Under the pieces are notes generated by a model, which searched no databases, had not been told where the DNA came from, and worked only from the letters and a program-made list of their open reading frames with translations. A DNA stretch of 64,000 nt from Paenibacillus anaericanus (GTDB taxonomy: Bacteria > Bacillota > Bacilli > Paenibacillales > Paenibacillaceae): assembly GCF_003994475.1 (NCBI RefSeq), contig NZ_RZNY01000002.1, positions 1-64,000 on the forward strand, in the 5' to 3' direction. Both the position numbers and the translations under genes were made by a program. Below, one piece after another: positions 25,595-34,167 of this stretch (positions are counted from its first letter, which is position 1; the number at the start of each line of letters is the position of its first letter).

Positions 25595-26455
25595 ATGCAG
25601 CCAGTCCATACAGAGAAGAAGAGTATTCTATCCAACTCATTGAGTACAGTGAAAATAGAAACGTCTATCCAAATCCAGAGTAAGAATGCAAGAATCACCT
25701 TGATTAAGGGTCTTGTGCTACCCCTTGTGATTCTCATCGTGTGGGAGGTCGTGGGTACGGTTGGACATATTAGTCCAACCGTCCTTCCCACTCCCCACCT
25801 CATTGCCGAGGAATTTTATCATCTTGCCCAGTCCGGTCAGCTACTTCTACATCTTCGCGTTTCGATTTGGCGCTCCCTTCTTGGCTTCCTACTCGGAGCC
25901 TCAATCGGATTTGCCTTCGGTGTTTGGTCTGGTTTCTCTCGCCTAGCAGAGAAGCAATTGGATCCATCCATTCAAATGTTGCGTACCGTTCCACATCTGG
26001 TTATTACACCATTGTTCATTTTGTGGTTTGGCTTTGGCGAGATGTCCAAAGTCCTCTTGATTGCCTTAGGTGCCTTCTTTCCCATCTACGTTAATACATT
26101 TCTCGGAATACGCTCCGTGGATTCCAAGTTATTTGAGGTAGCTCGAGTACTGAGTTTTAATCGCAGAGATCTCATCACGAAGTTGATCATTCCAGCCTCC
26201 CTTCCCAATATACTGTTAGGCATTCGACTATCACTCGGGGCAGCTTGGCTTGGGCTTGTTGTGGCTGAAATGATGGGTTCTAGTGCGGGCGTTGGTTTTC
26301 TGATCATGGATGCAAGATATTTCTCGATCACTTCTTTAGTGTTCGTAGGCATAATTATTTTTGCTATTGTGGGGAAATTGACCGATTCCTTGGTTAAGTT
26401 ATTAGAGAAGCGGCTCCTCCGCTGGCGTGATAGTTATCTAGGTGACAATCCATGA
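25595..26455 (+). CDS. ABC transporter permease, SsuC-like (first copy)
   Basis: 286 residues, about six membrane helices. The EAA loop that docks the ATPase reads LGAFFPIYVNTFLGIRSVDSKLFEVARVL. Nine bases after the binding-protein gene. A long N-terminal cytoplasmic stretch (~1-40) is absent from the next permease. Together the two could form a heterodimeric pore. Confidence 0.9.
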   Translation: MQPVHTEKKSILSNSLSTVKIETSIQIQSKNARITLIKGLVLPLVILIVWEVVGTVGHISPTVLPTPHLIAEEFYHLAQSGQLLLHLRVSIWRSLLGFLLGASIGFAFGVWSGFSRLAEKQLDPSIQMLRTVPHLVITPLFILWFGFGEMSKVLLIALGAFFPIYVNTFLGIRSVDSKLFEVARVLSFNRRDLITKLIIPASLPNILLGIRLSLGAAWLGLVVAEMMGSSAGVGFLIMDARYFSITSLVFVGIIIFAIVGKLTDSLVKLLEKRLLRWRDSYLGDNP

Positions 26456-26489
26456 TGCTGTCGTCAGCAATTAGGGGGAGGAAATATTT

Positions 26490-27257
26490 ATGTTAAGTAA
26501 ACTTCCGGATTCTGTGCAAGCCTGGATTTTACCTATTGTTGTTCTTCTACTGTGGCAGGTAACCGGGGCATTAGGTCTTATCTCATCCGCTCTTTTGCCT
26601 ACCCCATGGGATATTGGCGTCCAATTCATACAGCAACTCCAAAGCGGTAAGTTATTAATTCACCTTGAAATAAGTATAGTGCGGGCTGCTATAGGATTTG
26701 GGTTAGGAGGATCACTTGGCCTGATTCTCGGGCTAGTCGTCGGTGTCTCTAAGCAGACGGAACAATATCTGGATCCTACCCTACAAATGCTGCGGACGGT
26801 TCCACTTTTATCTCTCATTCCGTTAATTATCTTGTGGTTTGGTATTGGACAGCTTTCTCAAGTGATTCTAATTGCGTTTGGTGCTTTCTTTCCTTTATAC
26901 GTCAATACATTTAATGGTGTTCGTGGCGTGGATCGCAAGTTATACGAGGTGACTAAGGTTCTGCAATACTCTAGGCTACAGCTACTTTTCCGCCTGATTG
27001 TGCCTGGAGCTCTTCCTAATATATTACTTGGCATCCGACTTTCTCTTGGGATTGCTTGGCTGTGTCTTGTGGTTGCTGAGCTTATGGGGGCCAGTTCTGG
27101 TATTGGATATATGATTTCGCAAGCCAGAGAATATTCGCAAACTGCTGCTGTATTCGTAGGTATTGTTATTTTCGCCGTTGTTGGTAAGTTATCCGATTCC
27201 ATCGTACGTTTGCTAGAGTCCAGATTACTTCGCTGGAGAGATGCATACAAAGGGTGA
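26490..27257 (+). CDS. ABC transporter permease, SsuC-like (second copy)
   Basis: 255 residues, six membrane helices, EAA loop FGAFFPLYVNTFNGVRGVDRKLYEVTKVL. It is clearly paralogous to the preceding gene (shared LLHLRVSI/LIHLEISI, DP-LQMLRTVP, LPNILLGIRLSLG), so the pair arose by duplication. GGGGGAGG precedes the ATG. No gene for the partner ATPase follows. Confidence 0.9.
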   Translation: MLSKLPDSVQAWILPIVVLLLWQVTGALGLISSALLPTPWDIGVQFIQQLQSGKLLIHLEISIVRAAIGFGLGGSLGLILGLVVGVSKQTEQYLDPTLQMLRTVPLLSLIPLIILWFGIGQLSQVILIAFGAFFPLYVNTFNGVRGVDRKLYEVTKVLQYSRLQLLFRLIVPGALPNILLGIRLSLGIAWLCLVVAELMGASSGIGYMISQAREYSQTAAVFVGIVIFAVVGKLSDSIVRLLESRLLRWRDAYKG

Positions 27258-27316
27258 TCTCACTTCATCCTATACGTAATATTTTCATTTCATTACCTGA
27301 AAGGTTAGGTGTTCAT

Positions 27317-28927
27317 ATGGCATATCCCGATCAAATTTTTATAAATGGAACGGTTATCACATTCGACAAAGAAGATTCCACGGTTGAAGCCGTAGCGGTA
27401 CTTGGTGACCGTATTATCGCTGTAGGTAGTACCAATGACTTACTGTTGCAAAAAGGACCCGATACCGAAATCATCGATCTTCAGGGAAACACCATATTAC
27501 CAGGTTTTTTCGAAGCACATGGCCACTTTCCGGGCAGCGGATTTCTAGAAGTAAAAGGCGCTCTCTTGTGGAGCCCTCCTCGCGGGTCAATCACCAATAT
27601 TGCAGAACTAATAGCAGCTTTACAAGAAAAGGCGCAGAACACACCAGCCGGACAATGGATTACAGGCTTCGGTTACGACCCATCCAAGCTGAAGGAGAAA
27701 CGTCATCCTAATCGGTATGAACTGGATCAAGCTTTTCCAGAACATCCTGTCTGGATTACTCACAATTCTGGTCATATGGGCGTTGCCAACAGCAAGGCGC
27801 TAGAAATTGCGGGTATCACCAAGGAAAGCTCTGCCCCCGTTGAAGGATTGATTGAGCGCGATACGAAAGGTGAACCGACCGGGCTTATACAGGAGAATGC
27901 CAAATTGATAGAATCGTTCATTCCTCCGCTTACTGCTGAACAGTTTAAAGAGGCAATCGCACTCGCCAATCGTGATTATGTGGCCCAAGGTATCACCACA
28001 GCGATCATAGCTGGAGGAATCGACCCTAAATTCTTTCACGGTGCACATGACAAGGGACTATTAGATATTCGCCTAATAAATATCTCCTTCTACAAACCCG
28101 ATTCTGTACCGGATCACGTGGATACGGATTGGGTTAAGTCGAAAGGTGCAAAGTTGTTTCAGGACGGCTCCATTCAAGGGGATACTGGATGGTTGACCAA
28201 TCCATATCATCAACCTTACTCAGAAGAAGATCCTCTATTTAGAGGTTCTCCCATTCATAGTAGAGAAGAATTAACGAAATTAATAAGTGCAATCCATTCG
28301 AGTGGACGTCAGGTGGTGATTCATGCGAATGGCGATGCTGCAATTGATGATGTGCTATTCGCTATTGGGGAAGCACAGTCGAATGATCCACGCCCAGATG
28401 CCCGTCATCGTATTGAGCATGCACAGACTGTCCGCGAAGATCAGTTAGACAGGATCAAAGAACTGGGAGTAACGCCTTCTTTCTTTAATGACCATGTATT
28501 TTATTATGGTGACGATCACCGTGATTTCTACTTGGGTGAAGATCGAGCTCGGCGTATTAGCCCCCTTAAGTCTGCTGTAGATAGAGACATTCGCTTCACC
28601 TTGCATAACGATACACCTGTCACACCAGCAAATCCGTTACATTTAGTAAATGTTGCAGTCAATAGATTGACTTCGAGCGGTCAGGTGTTAGGTCCTGAAT
28701 ATCGAATTACTCCCTATCAGGCTCTGCGTGCCATCACTATCGATGCGGCCTGGCAAGCATTCGAAGAGCAAGACAAAGGATCAGTAGAAGTCGGGAAATT
28801 AGCTGACTTAGTCATCCTCTCCTCTAATCCACTAACCTTCGATCCAACCAAGCTCGAAGAGATCTCCATTCTGCAAACAATAATAGGTGGTCGCGTTGTC
28901 TACAAGAAGGCAACTGTTAACGTATAA
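27317..28927 (+). CDS. YtcJ-like amidohydrolase
   Basis: About 536 residues of the amidohydrolase superfamily (Amidohydro_3, YtcJ branch). Metal-binding motif near the N-terminus is ILPGFFEAHGHF (HxH), with further His at VVIHANGD and RHRIEHAQT and Asp in TLHNDTPVTP. It probably cleaves an amide or imine in the compound brought in by the transporter. The start at 27317 follows AGGTG; 21 upstream codons are open but overlap the permease end. Last gene of the operon, before a strong terminator. Confidence 0.87.
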   Translation: MAYPDQIFINGTVITFDKEDSTVEAVAVLGDRIIAVGSTNDLLLQKGPDTEIIDLQGNTILPGFFEAHGHFPGSGFLEVKGALLWSPPRGSITNIAELIAALQEKAQNTPAGQWITGFGYDPSKLKEKRHPNRYELDQAFPEHPVWITHNSGHMGVANSKALEIAGITKESSAPVEGLIERDTKGEPTGLIQENAKLIESFIPPLTAEQFKEAIALANRDYVAQGITTAIIAGGIDPKFFHGAHDKGLLDIRLINISFYKPDSVPDHVDTDWVKSKGAKLFQDGSIQGDTGWLTNPYHQPYSEEDPLFRGSPIHSREELTKLISAIHSSGRQVVIHANGDAAIDDVLFAIGEAQSNDPRPDARHRIEHAQTVREDQLDRIKELGVTPSFFNDHVFYYGDDHRDFYLGEDRARRISPLKSAVDRDIRFTLHNDTPVTPANPLHLVNVAVNRLTSSGQVLGPEYRITPYQALRAITIDAAWQAFEEQDKGSVEVGKLADLVILSSNPLTFDPTKLEEISILQTIIGGRVVYKKATVNV

Positions 28928-28940
28928 ACTAGGTAAATAA

Positions 28941-28976
28941 AAGGATCATCCGGTTGTTTCGCGGATGATCCTTTTT
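28941..28976 (+). terminator. Terminator of the ssuD operon
   Basis: Perfect GGATCATCCG/CGGATGATCC stem followed by TTTTTT, 15 bases past the amidohydrolase stop. Confidence 0.9.
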
Positions 28977-29025
28977 TGCGTATGCCCTGAAATCAGTGCT
29001 TGACAAGAACCAGCATGCCAGTGAA

Positions 29026-29138
29026 GTTTTGGAGGAATGTGAACAAGCAAAGCGTTCGCCTTTAAATGAGAATTTCTACCACTATATTTGTATATTAAGA
29101 AATTCTCATTTAACAGCGATGGTAACATCCTCCAAAAC
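29026..29138. repeat. Nested inverted-repeat element, ~113 bp
   Basis: Outer arms GTTTTGGAGGAATGT (29026-29040) and ACATCCTCCAAAAC (29125-29138); inner arms TAAATGAGAATTTCT (29063-29077) and AGAAATTCTCATTTA (29098-29112), with a 20-base AT-rich loop. The arms are unequal in the middle. It could be a tiny mobile (MITE-like) insertion, or a large hairpin between the convergent amidohydrolase and rrf2 genes. No coding potential. Confidence 0.65.
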
Positions 29139-29189
29139 GTAACGTTACTTCCCGTCTTATATAGTCAAGGACTGATTTGGATTCTAAGT

Positions 29190-29615
29190 TTATTCTTTAG
29201 TTAGCAGATCATCCACAACATCCTGGAGTGTCACAGCTTCCAGAGTGGTCTCCATCGCTTTCTGCGCCTCAGAGAAGATCGGTTCAATCGTACTCTGGAT
29301 GTTGCGTCCCACAGGGCACTTAGGATTGGCCTTATCATGTACGGCAAACAAAGCATCCTCTTCAACAACATGAACGGCACGATAAATGTCGAGTAACGTG
29401 ATATCCGATAGTTCGCGTGCTAACTTTGTGCCGGCAACTCCCGGTCGAACCTCGACAAATCCAGCCTTGTTAAGCATACCTATAATTCTGCGAATCACAA
29501 CGGGATTCGTATTCACACTTCCAGAGAGATACTCCGATGTGCTTACGCCCTCTTTATTGATTTCTAGCAGTGTCAGAATATGAATGGCAACAGCAAAACG
29601 TGAGCTAATCGTCAT
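29190..29615 (-). CDS. Rrf2-family regulator, YwnA-like
   Basis: About 141 residues: a winged-helix N-terminus (FAVAIHILTLLEINKEGVSTSEYLSGSVNTNPVVIRRIIGMLNKAGFV) and a short C-terminal half without the three-Cys cluster of IscR; one Cys (NPKCPVG) is present. YwnA-type proteins respond to thiol or electrophile stress rather than Fe-S clusters; that role is inferred. AAGGGGGGAG lies before ATG 29615. Its promoter carries a dyad over the -10 nearly identical to that of the catE-like operon, predicting autoregulation and a shared regulon. Confidence 0.85.
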   Translation of the reverse strand: MTISSRFAVAIHILTLLEINKEGVSTSEYLSGSVNTNPVVIRRIIGMLNKAGFVEVRPGVAGTKLARELSDITLLDIYRAVHVVEEDALFAVHDKANPKCPVGRNIQSTIEPIFSEAQKAMETTLEAVTLQDVVDDLLTKE

Positions 29616-29642
29616 AAGTACTCCCCCCTTCTCACAATCTAA

Positions 29643-29679
29643 TGTAACAATCATAGTTACAAACGAATCAATTTGTCAA
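29643..29679 (-). promoter_or_regulatory. rrf2 promoter with TGTAAC-N7-GTTACA operator
   Basis: Minus strand TTGACA-18-TATGAT (29679-29674, 29655-29650). The perfect dyad TGTAACTATGATTGTTACA (29661-29643) covers the -10, where a bound repressor would block polymerase. Confidence 0.8.
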
Positions 29680-29714
29680 TAGAGCTTGTAACAGTCTATC
29701 CTCAATAAAAACCA

Positions 29715-29746
29715 TTGACCCTCACACTAATGTTAGGGTTTATACT
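29715..29746 (+). promoter_or_regulatory. MerR-type promoter/operator
   Basis: TTGACC and TATACT are separated by 20 bases (19 to TTATAC), longer than normal, and the spacer is a near-perfect dyad beginning ACCCT and ending AGGGT (29718-29739). An over-long spacer with a central dyad is the hallmark of MerR-activated promoters. It drives the following merR and thioredoxin genes. Confidence 0.8.
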
Positions 29747-29790
29747 ATAGTTACACCCCAAACTCTTCGACGAAAGCTGAGGTCATCCTT

Positions 29791-30192
29791 ATGAAAATCG
29801 GTGAATTATCCAAGTTAACCGGAGTAAGCATTCGATCACTGCGATATTACGAAGAGCAGGGTCTGATTACATCTAACCGTATGGAGAACGGTTATCGGGA
29901 ATATCATGGCTTAATGACTGAGCAGGTGAAGACGATTCAATTTTACTTAAGCCTCGGTCTGACAACGAAGCAAATTTCCGGGTTCCTGCATTGTGTGATG
30001 ACAAGTGAAGAAGCATTCTGTAAGGAGATCATGCCTGTGTATCGTAACAAACTGCAAGAATTAAACGATCAAATCTCCCTACTGTCTGCTATCAGATCGA
30101 ACCTTGAGGAACGAATGAATTACCTTTTACAAGAAAACCCCGATTTGAAGGAGGAAGAATACCATGACAATCAAACGAGTGAGCGAACATGA
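29791..30192 (+). CDS. MerR-family regulator
   Basis: 133 residues. KIGELSKLTGVSIRSLRYYEEQGLI is the MerR DNA-recognition helix-turn-helix and wing, followed by the dimerisation coiled coil (~80-115). Cys at HCVMTSEEAFCKE might sense thiol-reactive agents. Its 3' end overlaps the thioredoxin gene by 29 bases in another frame, so the two are co-expressed. Divergent from the rrf2 regulator. Confidence 0.88.
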   Translation: MKIGELSKLTGVSIRSLRYYEEQGLITSNRMENGYREYHGLMTEQVKTIQFYLSLGLTTKQISGFLHCVMTSEEAFCKEIMPVYRNKLQELNDQISLLSAIRSNLEERMNYLLQENPDLKEEEYHDNQTSERT

Positions 30193-30493
30193 ATTCCAAA
30201 CCGATCTACAGACGCAAGGAATAACGTTAGTGGATTTCGATGCACCTTGGTGCCCACCATGCAAAGTATTATCCCCGATCCTTGAACAACTCCATGAGGA
30301 ACTTGGTGGAACAGTTGACGTGCTAAAGGTGAACTGCGACGATAATCCCGCACTGGCTTCCAAGTATGGTATTATGTCGATGCCCACAGTTATACTATTT
30401 AACAATGGAGAACCTGCCGAGAAATTAGTTGGGTTACGACCTAAAGATGTGTATACACAACTGATCGCTAAATACGAAGACTTGAATTCTTAA
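30164..30493 (+). CDS. Thioredoxin with WCPPC active site
   Basis: 109 residues, full thioredoxin length. LVDFDAPWCPPCKVLSPIL holds the redox-active dithiol, and the cis-Pro is in GIMSMPTVILF. The dipeptide between the cysteines is Pro-Pro, not the Gly-Pro of TrxA; this shifts redox potential in known variants. GGAGG is nine bases before the ATG, inside merR. It is probably a stress-induced thiol reductase under the MerR protein. Confidence 0.92.
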   Translation: MTIKRVSEHEFQTDLQTQGITLVDFDAPWCPPCKVLSPILEQLHEELGGTVDVLKVNCDDNPALASKYGIMSMPTVILFNNGEPAEKLVGLRPKDVYTQLIAKYEDLNS

Positions 30494-30518
30494 TATCGTC
30501 AGCATGGCACTGAAATAA

Positions 30519-30566
30519 ACAAACAAGGACATCGAGTCGCACTCCCATGCGATCCGATGTCCTTGT
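30519..30566. terminator. Bidirectional terminator
   Basis: AACAAGGACATCG pairs with CGATGTCCTTGTT around a ~20-base loop, between convergent genes. Confidence 0.8.
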
Positions 30567-30579
30567 TCCATAAGTCATC

Positions 30580-31047
30580 TCATTCATAAATCAGAATGCC
30601 TCGCAATTGCTTCGCTTGTTCAATGTAAGGGCCTTCAGATAAATTGTTGAAAGCAAGATGTGTAGCTCGCAAGCTAAGTAGTTTGTCCCCTACATTTACA
30701 CCAAATTCATTCCACGTCTTTGTTGGAAGAGTAATATAACCCTCTTTGTTCAAGTAGGCCCAACAGAATGTACGCTCTTTAAACACAATCGTGTGTCCTT
30801 CCGGAATTTCAAAATTCTGAAGCTCAGGCATGCTAGCGAATACTGCAGCGAGAGGCGAATTTGGGATTAAATCCTTACAGACTACACTGAAGCCTTTAGT
30901 AGTATTACGTCCTGTCATTAAAATTACTTTAGATTCGGTTTTGATATTGTATTCCTGCAGGGCTTGTTCCGGCAGGTAAAAAGATCCATCAGGAAGTATT
31001 TTGCTCCAAGCGTAAAAGTACTTTCCGCCTTTGGCGACTACTGCCAT
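30580..31047 (-). CDS. Conserved hypothetical protein with two AbrB-like segments
   Basis: About 155 residues, not firmly recognised. Two segments have the look of a looped-hinge (SpoVT/AbrB-type) strand: WSKILPDGSFYLPEQALQEY and WAYLNKEGYITLPTKTWNEFG, each followed by a KVILM/DKLLS strand. This suggests an internal duplication. The start at 31047 is nine bases after GGGGG; the ATG at 31056 touches the ribosome site. Confidence 0.6.
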   Translation of the reverse strand: MAVVAKGGKYFYAWSKILPDGSFYLPEQALQEYNIKTESKVILMTGRNTTKGFSVVCKDLIPNSPLAAVFASMPELQNFEIPEGHTIVFKERTFCWAYLNKEGYITLPTKTWNEFGVNVGDKLLSLRATHLAFNNLSEGPYIEQAKQLRGILIYE

Positions 31048-31165
31048 ACTAATCATCCCCCTGAGATTTTATGATTACCTCTGTATAAGTTAATCATCTC
31101 CCATGCCAAGGGGCTGTAGATATGATTTTGATCACGATTCCAAAACAAATGGAATAAAATTGGAA

Positions 31166-32245
31166 TTATCCTGTCAATTCCTCTACTTTATCACTAAAAA
31201 ACAACTCATAGATACGCACTACAATGATCTTGGCCATCATATAGACAGGTATAGCTAGAATCATGCCTAGGATTCCACCGAAGTCCCCTGCTACAAGTAG
31301 CAGAATGATCGTCGTTAATGGATGGATACTGATCGTTTTGCCGTATATATAGGGAGAAATCAAATTCCCTTCAATTTGCTGTGCAACAACGACGATAACA
31401 ATAACCCATACTACCATGGACGGTGAAACTGTAAATGCAACGATTACGCAAGGTATCGCACCTAGAAGTGCACCGAAATAAGGAATAAAATTAAAGAGTG
31501 CTCCCACGACTGCAAGCAGTAGTGAATAAGGTAGACCGATAAGCCAAAAACCTAGAAGGGTCATGACAGCTAGCAACAGAGCACTGATCATTCTCCCAGC
31601 AATAAATCCTTTAAGTGCATGGTTTATCTCGTGAACCACATGCTCGGTATCTGGCCGATATTTCTTCGGGGTAAGTCGAACTAGGGTTGGTGTTACTCGA
31701 TCATCTTCTTTGAGCATGTAGTACAACATAATCGGTACCGTACCAACAACAATAAAGAAATCATTAAGAAATGAGAACACATGAGTCATATAACCAGTAG
31801 CTAATTCGAAACCTGAATTAATATATTCCGTTATTTTATCAGTAAGTTGCGTATCCCCACTATTAAACATCGAAAGGAACTTACTACTCCGAAAATCATC
31901 CATTTGGATCTGCAACTGCTTAATCAGTTTGGGGAGATTACTAACAAAATCCGTGACCTGAAATTGTAAGGGAGGCCATACAACAATTAGAAAGATCGTG
32001 ACCACACCAGCAAATAGCAAGTATATGAGTAGTATTGATAAGATCCGGTTTAACTTCTTGCCTTCTAGATAGTTTACGATGGGGCGAAGTAAATAATACA
32101 GAAATCCTGATACCGTTATGGGTACGAGCAAGATTTGAAGCATAGTGATCAGTGGATTGAATATAAAAGTGACTTTTGACAATAAAAAAATAATCGTTAG
32201 GACCATTATGATCCCAAGGCTGATTCGAAAAAATGGTTTTCGCAT
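31166..32245 (-). CDS. AI-2E family transporter (PerM/YdgG type)
   Basis: About 359 residues with ~7-8 membrane helices and the family's central GxxxG-rich re-entrant region (LLLAVVGALFNFIPYFGALLGAIPCVIVAF) and WVIVIVVVAQQIEGNLISP. The family exports small molecules or ions; few members truly handle AI-2. AAAGGAGGG is 12 bases before ATG 32245; a TTG directly before it could be used instead. Confidence 0.88.
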   Translation of the reverse strand: MRKPFFRISLGIIMVLTIIFLLSKVTFIFNPLITMLQILLVPITVSGFLYYLLRPIVNYLEGKKLNRILSILLIYLLFAGVVTIFLIVVWPPLQFQVTDFVSNLPKLIKQLQIQMDDFRSSKFLSMFNSGDTQLTDKITEYINSGFELATGYMTHVFSFLNDFFIVVGTVPIMLYYMLKEDDRVTPTLVRLTPKKYRPDTEHVVHEINHALKGFIAGRMISALLLAVMTLLGFWLIGLPYSLLLAVVGALFNFIPYFGALLGAIPCVIVAFTVSPSMVVWVIVIVVVAQQIEGNLISPYIYGKTISIHPLTTIILLLVAGDFGGILGMILAIPVYMMAKIIVVRIYELFFSDKVEELTG

Positions 32246-32284
32246 CAAATGTCTATTCCCTCCTTTTATCAACCAAATAGAGAA

Positions 32285-32313
32285 ACAACCTGCTGTTATT
32301 CAGGCAGGTTGTC
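32285..32313 (-). terminator. Hairpin at the end of the 88-aa gene
   Basis: ACAACCTGC pairs with GCAGGTTGT, followed on the minus strand by TTTCTC. The stop codon lies inside the stem. Confidence 0.5.
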
Positions 32314-32562
32314 CCAAGCGGCATCTAGAAGACTATCAAAAGCTTCATCATTCTGTTCAATATAAGCATCAACTAAAAGAAATTGCTCTTCATCACCAGG
32401 CTCTCCAGCAAAATGCAGGCTGTAATCCCAATCATTTCCTCGCTTACTGAAGAAGGTAACCTCATAATTCACTTTGTGTGTTTCTACCTGAAACACGGTC
32501 TTCCCTATGTAGGTACCGTCCTCCTGCTTGTTCATTTCCGCTGTAATAATATTCAATTGCAT
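32296..32562 (-). CDS. Conserved hypothetical protein, 88 aa
   Basis: Small acidic soluble protein rich in aromatic and charged residues, beta-strand pattern in the N-terminal half (KVNYEVTFFSKRGNDWDYSLHF). No family recognised. AAGGAG lies nine bases before the ATG. Its stop lies inside a hairpin (32286-32313 region) that can end transcription before the AI-2E gene. Confidence 0.6.
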   Translation of the reverse strand: MQLNIITAEMNKQEDGTYIGKTVFQVETHKVNYEVTFFSKRGNDWDYSLHFAGEPGDEEQFLLVDAYIEQNDEAFDSLLDAAWDNLPE

Positions 32563-32725
32563 AATTTTTGACTCCTTTTCTAGTACTATTACCTAAATAT
32601 GCTACAATTTTAGACATAGTTAGGCTATAATCAAATTTTGATGTTTAGGTGCGTCATTTATTGCTTACAATATCGTATCATGTTTTTCGTTAATATCAAG
32701 TTGACTCATTCGAGGTGGAATTGCA

Positions 32726-34081
32726 TTGCCGAAGCCGAACAAATCTTGGAATCCAATAACCCCAGCTAAAACCATAACCTATGGATTTGCCGTTATTATT
32801 TTGATCGGTACTTTCCTCCTTTCTCTCTCTATTTCCTCAGCAGATGGCCAAAAGCTCGATTTAATTGACGCATTTTTCACCGCTACTTCTGCCACTTGCG
32901 TGACGGGTTTAGCGGTCGTCGATACGGGCACTCAGTTCTCCTTGTTCGGACAGATTGTTGTAATAACACTTACCCAAATTGGTGGCCTCGGATTCATGGC
33001 TATGGGTACATTGATCGCATTAGCATTCAACCGCCGCATCTCACTACGGGAACGTCTCGTGCTACAAGAAGCAATGAATCATAACTCCATGGAAGGACTA
33101 TTCTCGCTGATCCGCCGGGTGATGATATATTCACTGGTTATTGAGGCTGTAGGTGCCGTACTACTAGCAACAAGATGGTCGCTCGATATGCCGCTTTCAC
33201 AAGCCATTTATTTCGGTGTGTTTCACAGTATCTCTATTTTCAATAATGGCGGTTTTGAATTATTTGGAATGATCACGGGTCCATTTACTGGTTTGACCGC
33301 ATACGCTAGAGACCCCTTCGTCAATATTGTGTTCATGATCCTGATCTTCCTTGGTGGCATTGGGTTTATTGTCATGTCTGATTTACTAAATTTCCGCAGC
33401 ACTCGTAGGTTATCGTTACATTCAAAGATAGTGCTCAGCATGTCGTTTACCCTCATTATGATCGGCGCTCTCGCGATTTTTACGATGGAGATTACTAATC
33501 CGGCTACACTCAAGTCTTTGTCACTTGGAGACAGCATTTTTGCTTCCTTCTTCCACTCGATCAGTGCGCGTTCTGGGGGTGTAAGCACCGTCAGTGTTGC
33601 AGATATGAATCAATCTACTCAGTTCCTACTCATATTGCTGATGTTTATTGGAGCCGCACCAGGCTCGACAGGAGGTGGGATCAAAGTTACGGTATTCGCT
33701 ATCCTACTTGGAGCCATGTATGCCATGGTGAGAGGGAAAGAAGACATCGTCTTTTTCCGCAAGCGGATATCTAAACAATCTATTTTAAGAGCCATAACAC
33801 AAACCTGGTTGGCCCTCTTCCTTGTTATTTTCGTAGCCATGATTTTATCTGTATTCGAGGATCGTGGATTCCTTGTGCTTTTATTTGAAACAACATCGGC
33901 CTTTGCTACGGCAGGTCTTAGTCTTGATCTGACACCAAAGTTAACGGATATCAGTAAAATTCTACTCAGTCTCGTCATGTTCTTAGGTCGTGTTGGACCG
34001 CTGACACTGGCGTATGCAATTACGTCGAAAGCGAGTAAAGAACCTTACCGCTATCCTGAAGGAAAAATAACCATTGGTTAA
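32726..34081 (+). CDS. ktrB: Ktr-type potassium uptake membrane subunit (TrkH/KtrB family)
   Basis: 451 residues. Four pore repeats with the selectivity glycines: FFTATSATCVTGLAV, FHSISIFNNGGFEL, FHSISARSGGVST, FETTSAFATAGLS. It moves K+ (with Na+ dependence in KtrB) and needs a cytoplasmic RCK partner KtrA/C, not encoded here. TTG start seven bases after GAGGTGG. KtrB and KtrD cannot be told apart from sequence alone. Confidence 0.9.
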   Translation: MPKPNKSWNPITPAKTITYGFAVIILIGTFLLSLSISSADGQKLDLIDAFFTATSATCVTGLAVVDTGTQFSLFGQIVVITLTQIGGLGFMAMGTLIALAFNRRISLRERLVLQEAMNHNSMEGLFSLIRRVMIYSLVIEAVGAVLLATRWSLDMPLSQAIYFGVFHSISIFNNGGFELFGMITGPFTGLTAYARDPFVNIVFMILIFLGGIGFIVMSDLLNFRSTRRLSLHSKIVLSMSFTLIMIGALAIFTMEITNPATLKSLSLGDSIFASFFHSISARSGGVSTVSVADMNQSTQFLLILLMFIGAAPGSTGGGIKVTVFAILLGAMYAMVRGKEDIVFFRKRISKQSILRAITQTWLALFLVIFVAMILSVFEDRGFLVLLFETTSAFATAGLSLDLTPKLTDISKILLSLVMFLGRVGPLTLAYAITSKASKEPYRYPEGKITIG

Positions 34082-34167
34082 AAAAATATAGGAAATGGAT
34101 GGATAGCTTTTTGCAATAGTAGTAAGATAGTAAGGATAAGATACTTTATACATTTGGAGGAATAGAG

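Noticed and set aside
32590-32725. c-di-AMP (ydaO) riboswitch before ktrB
   Set aside because: Such switches often precede ktr genes, but the gap is short and lacks the conserved pairing elements.
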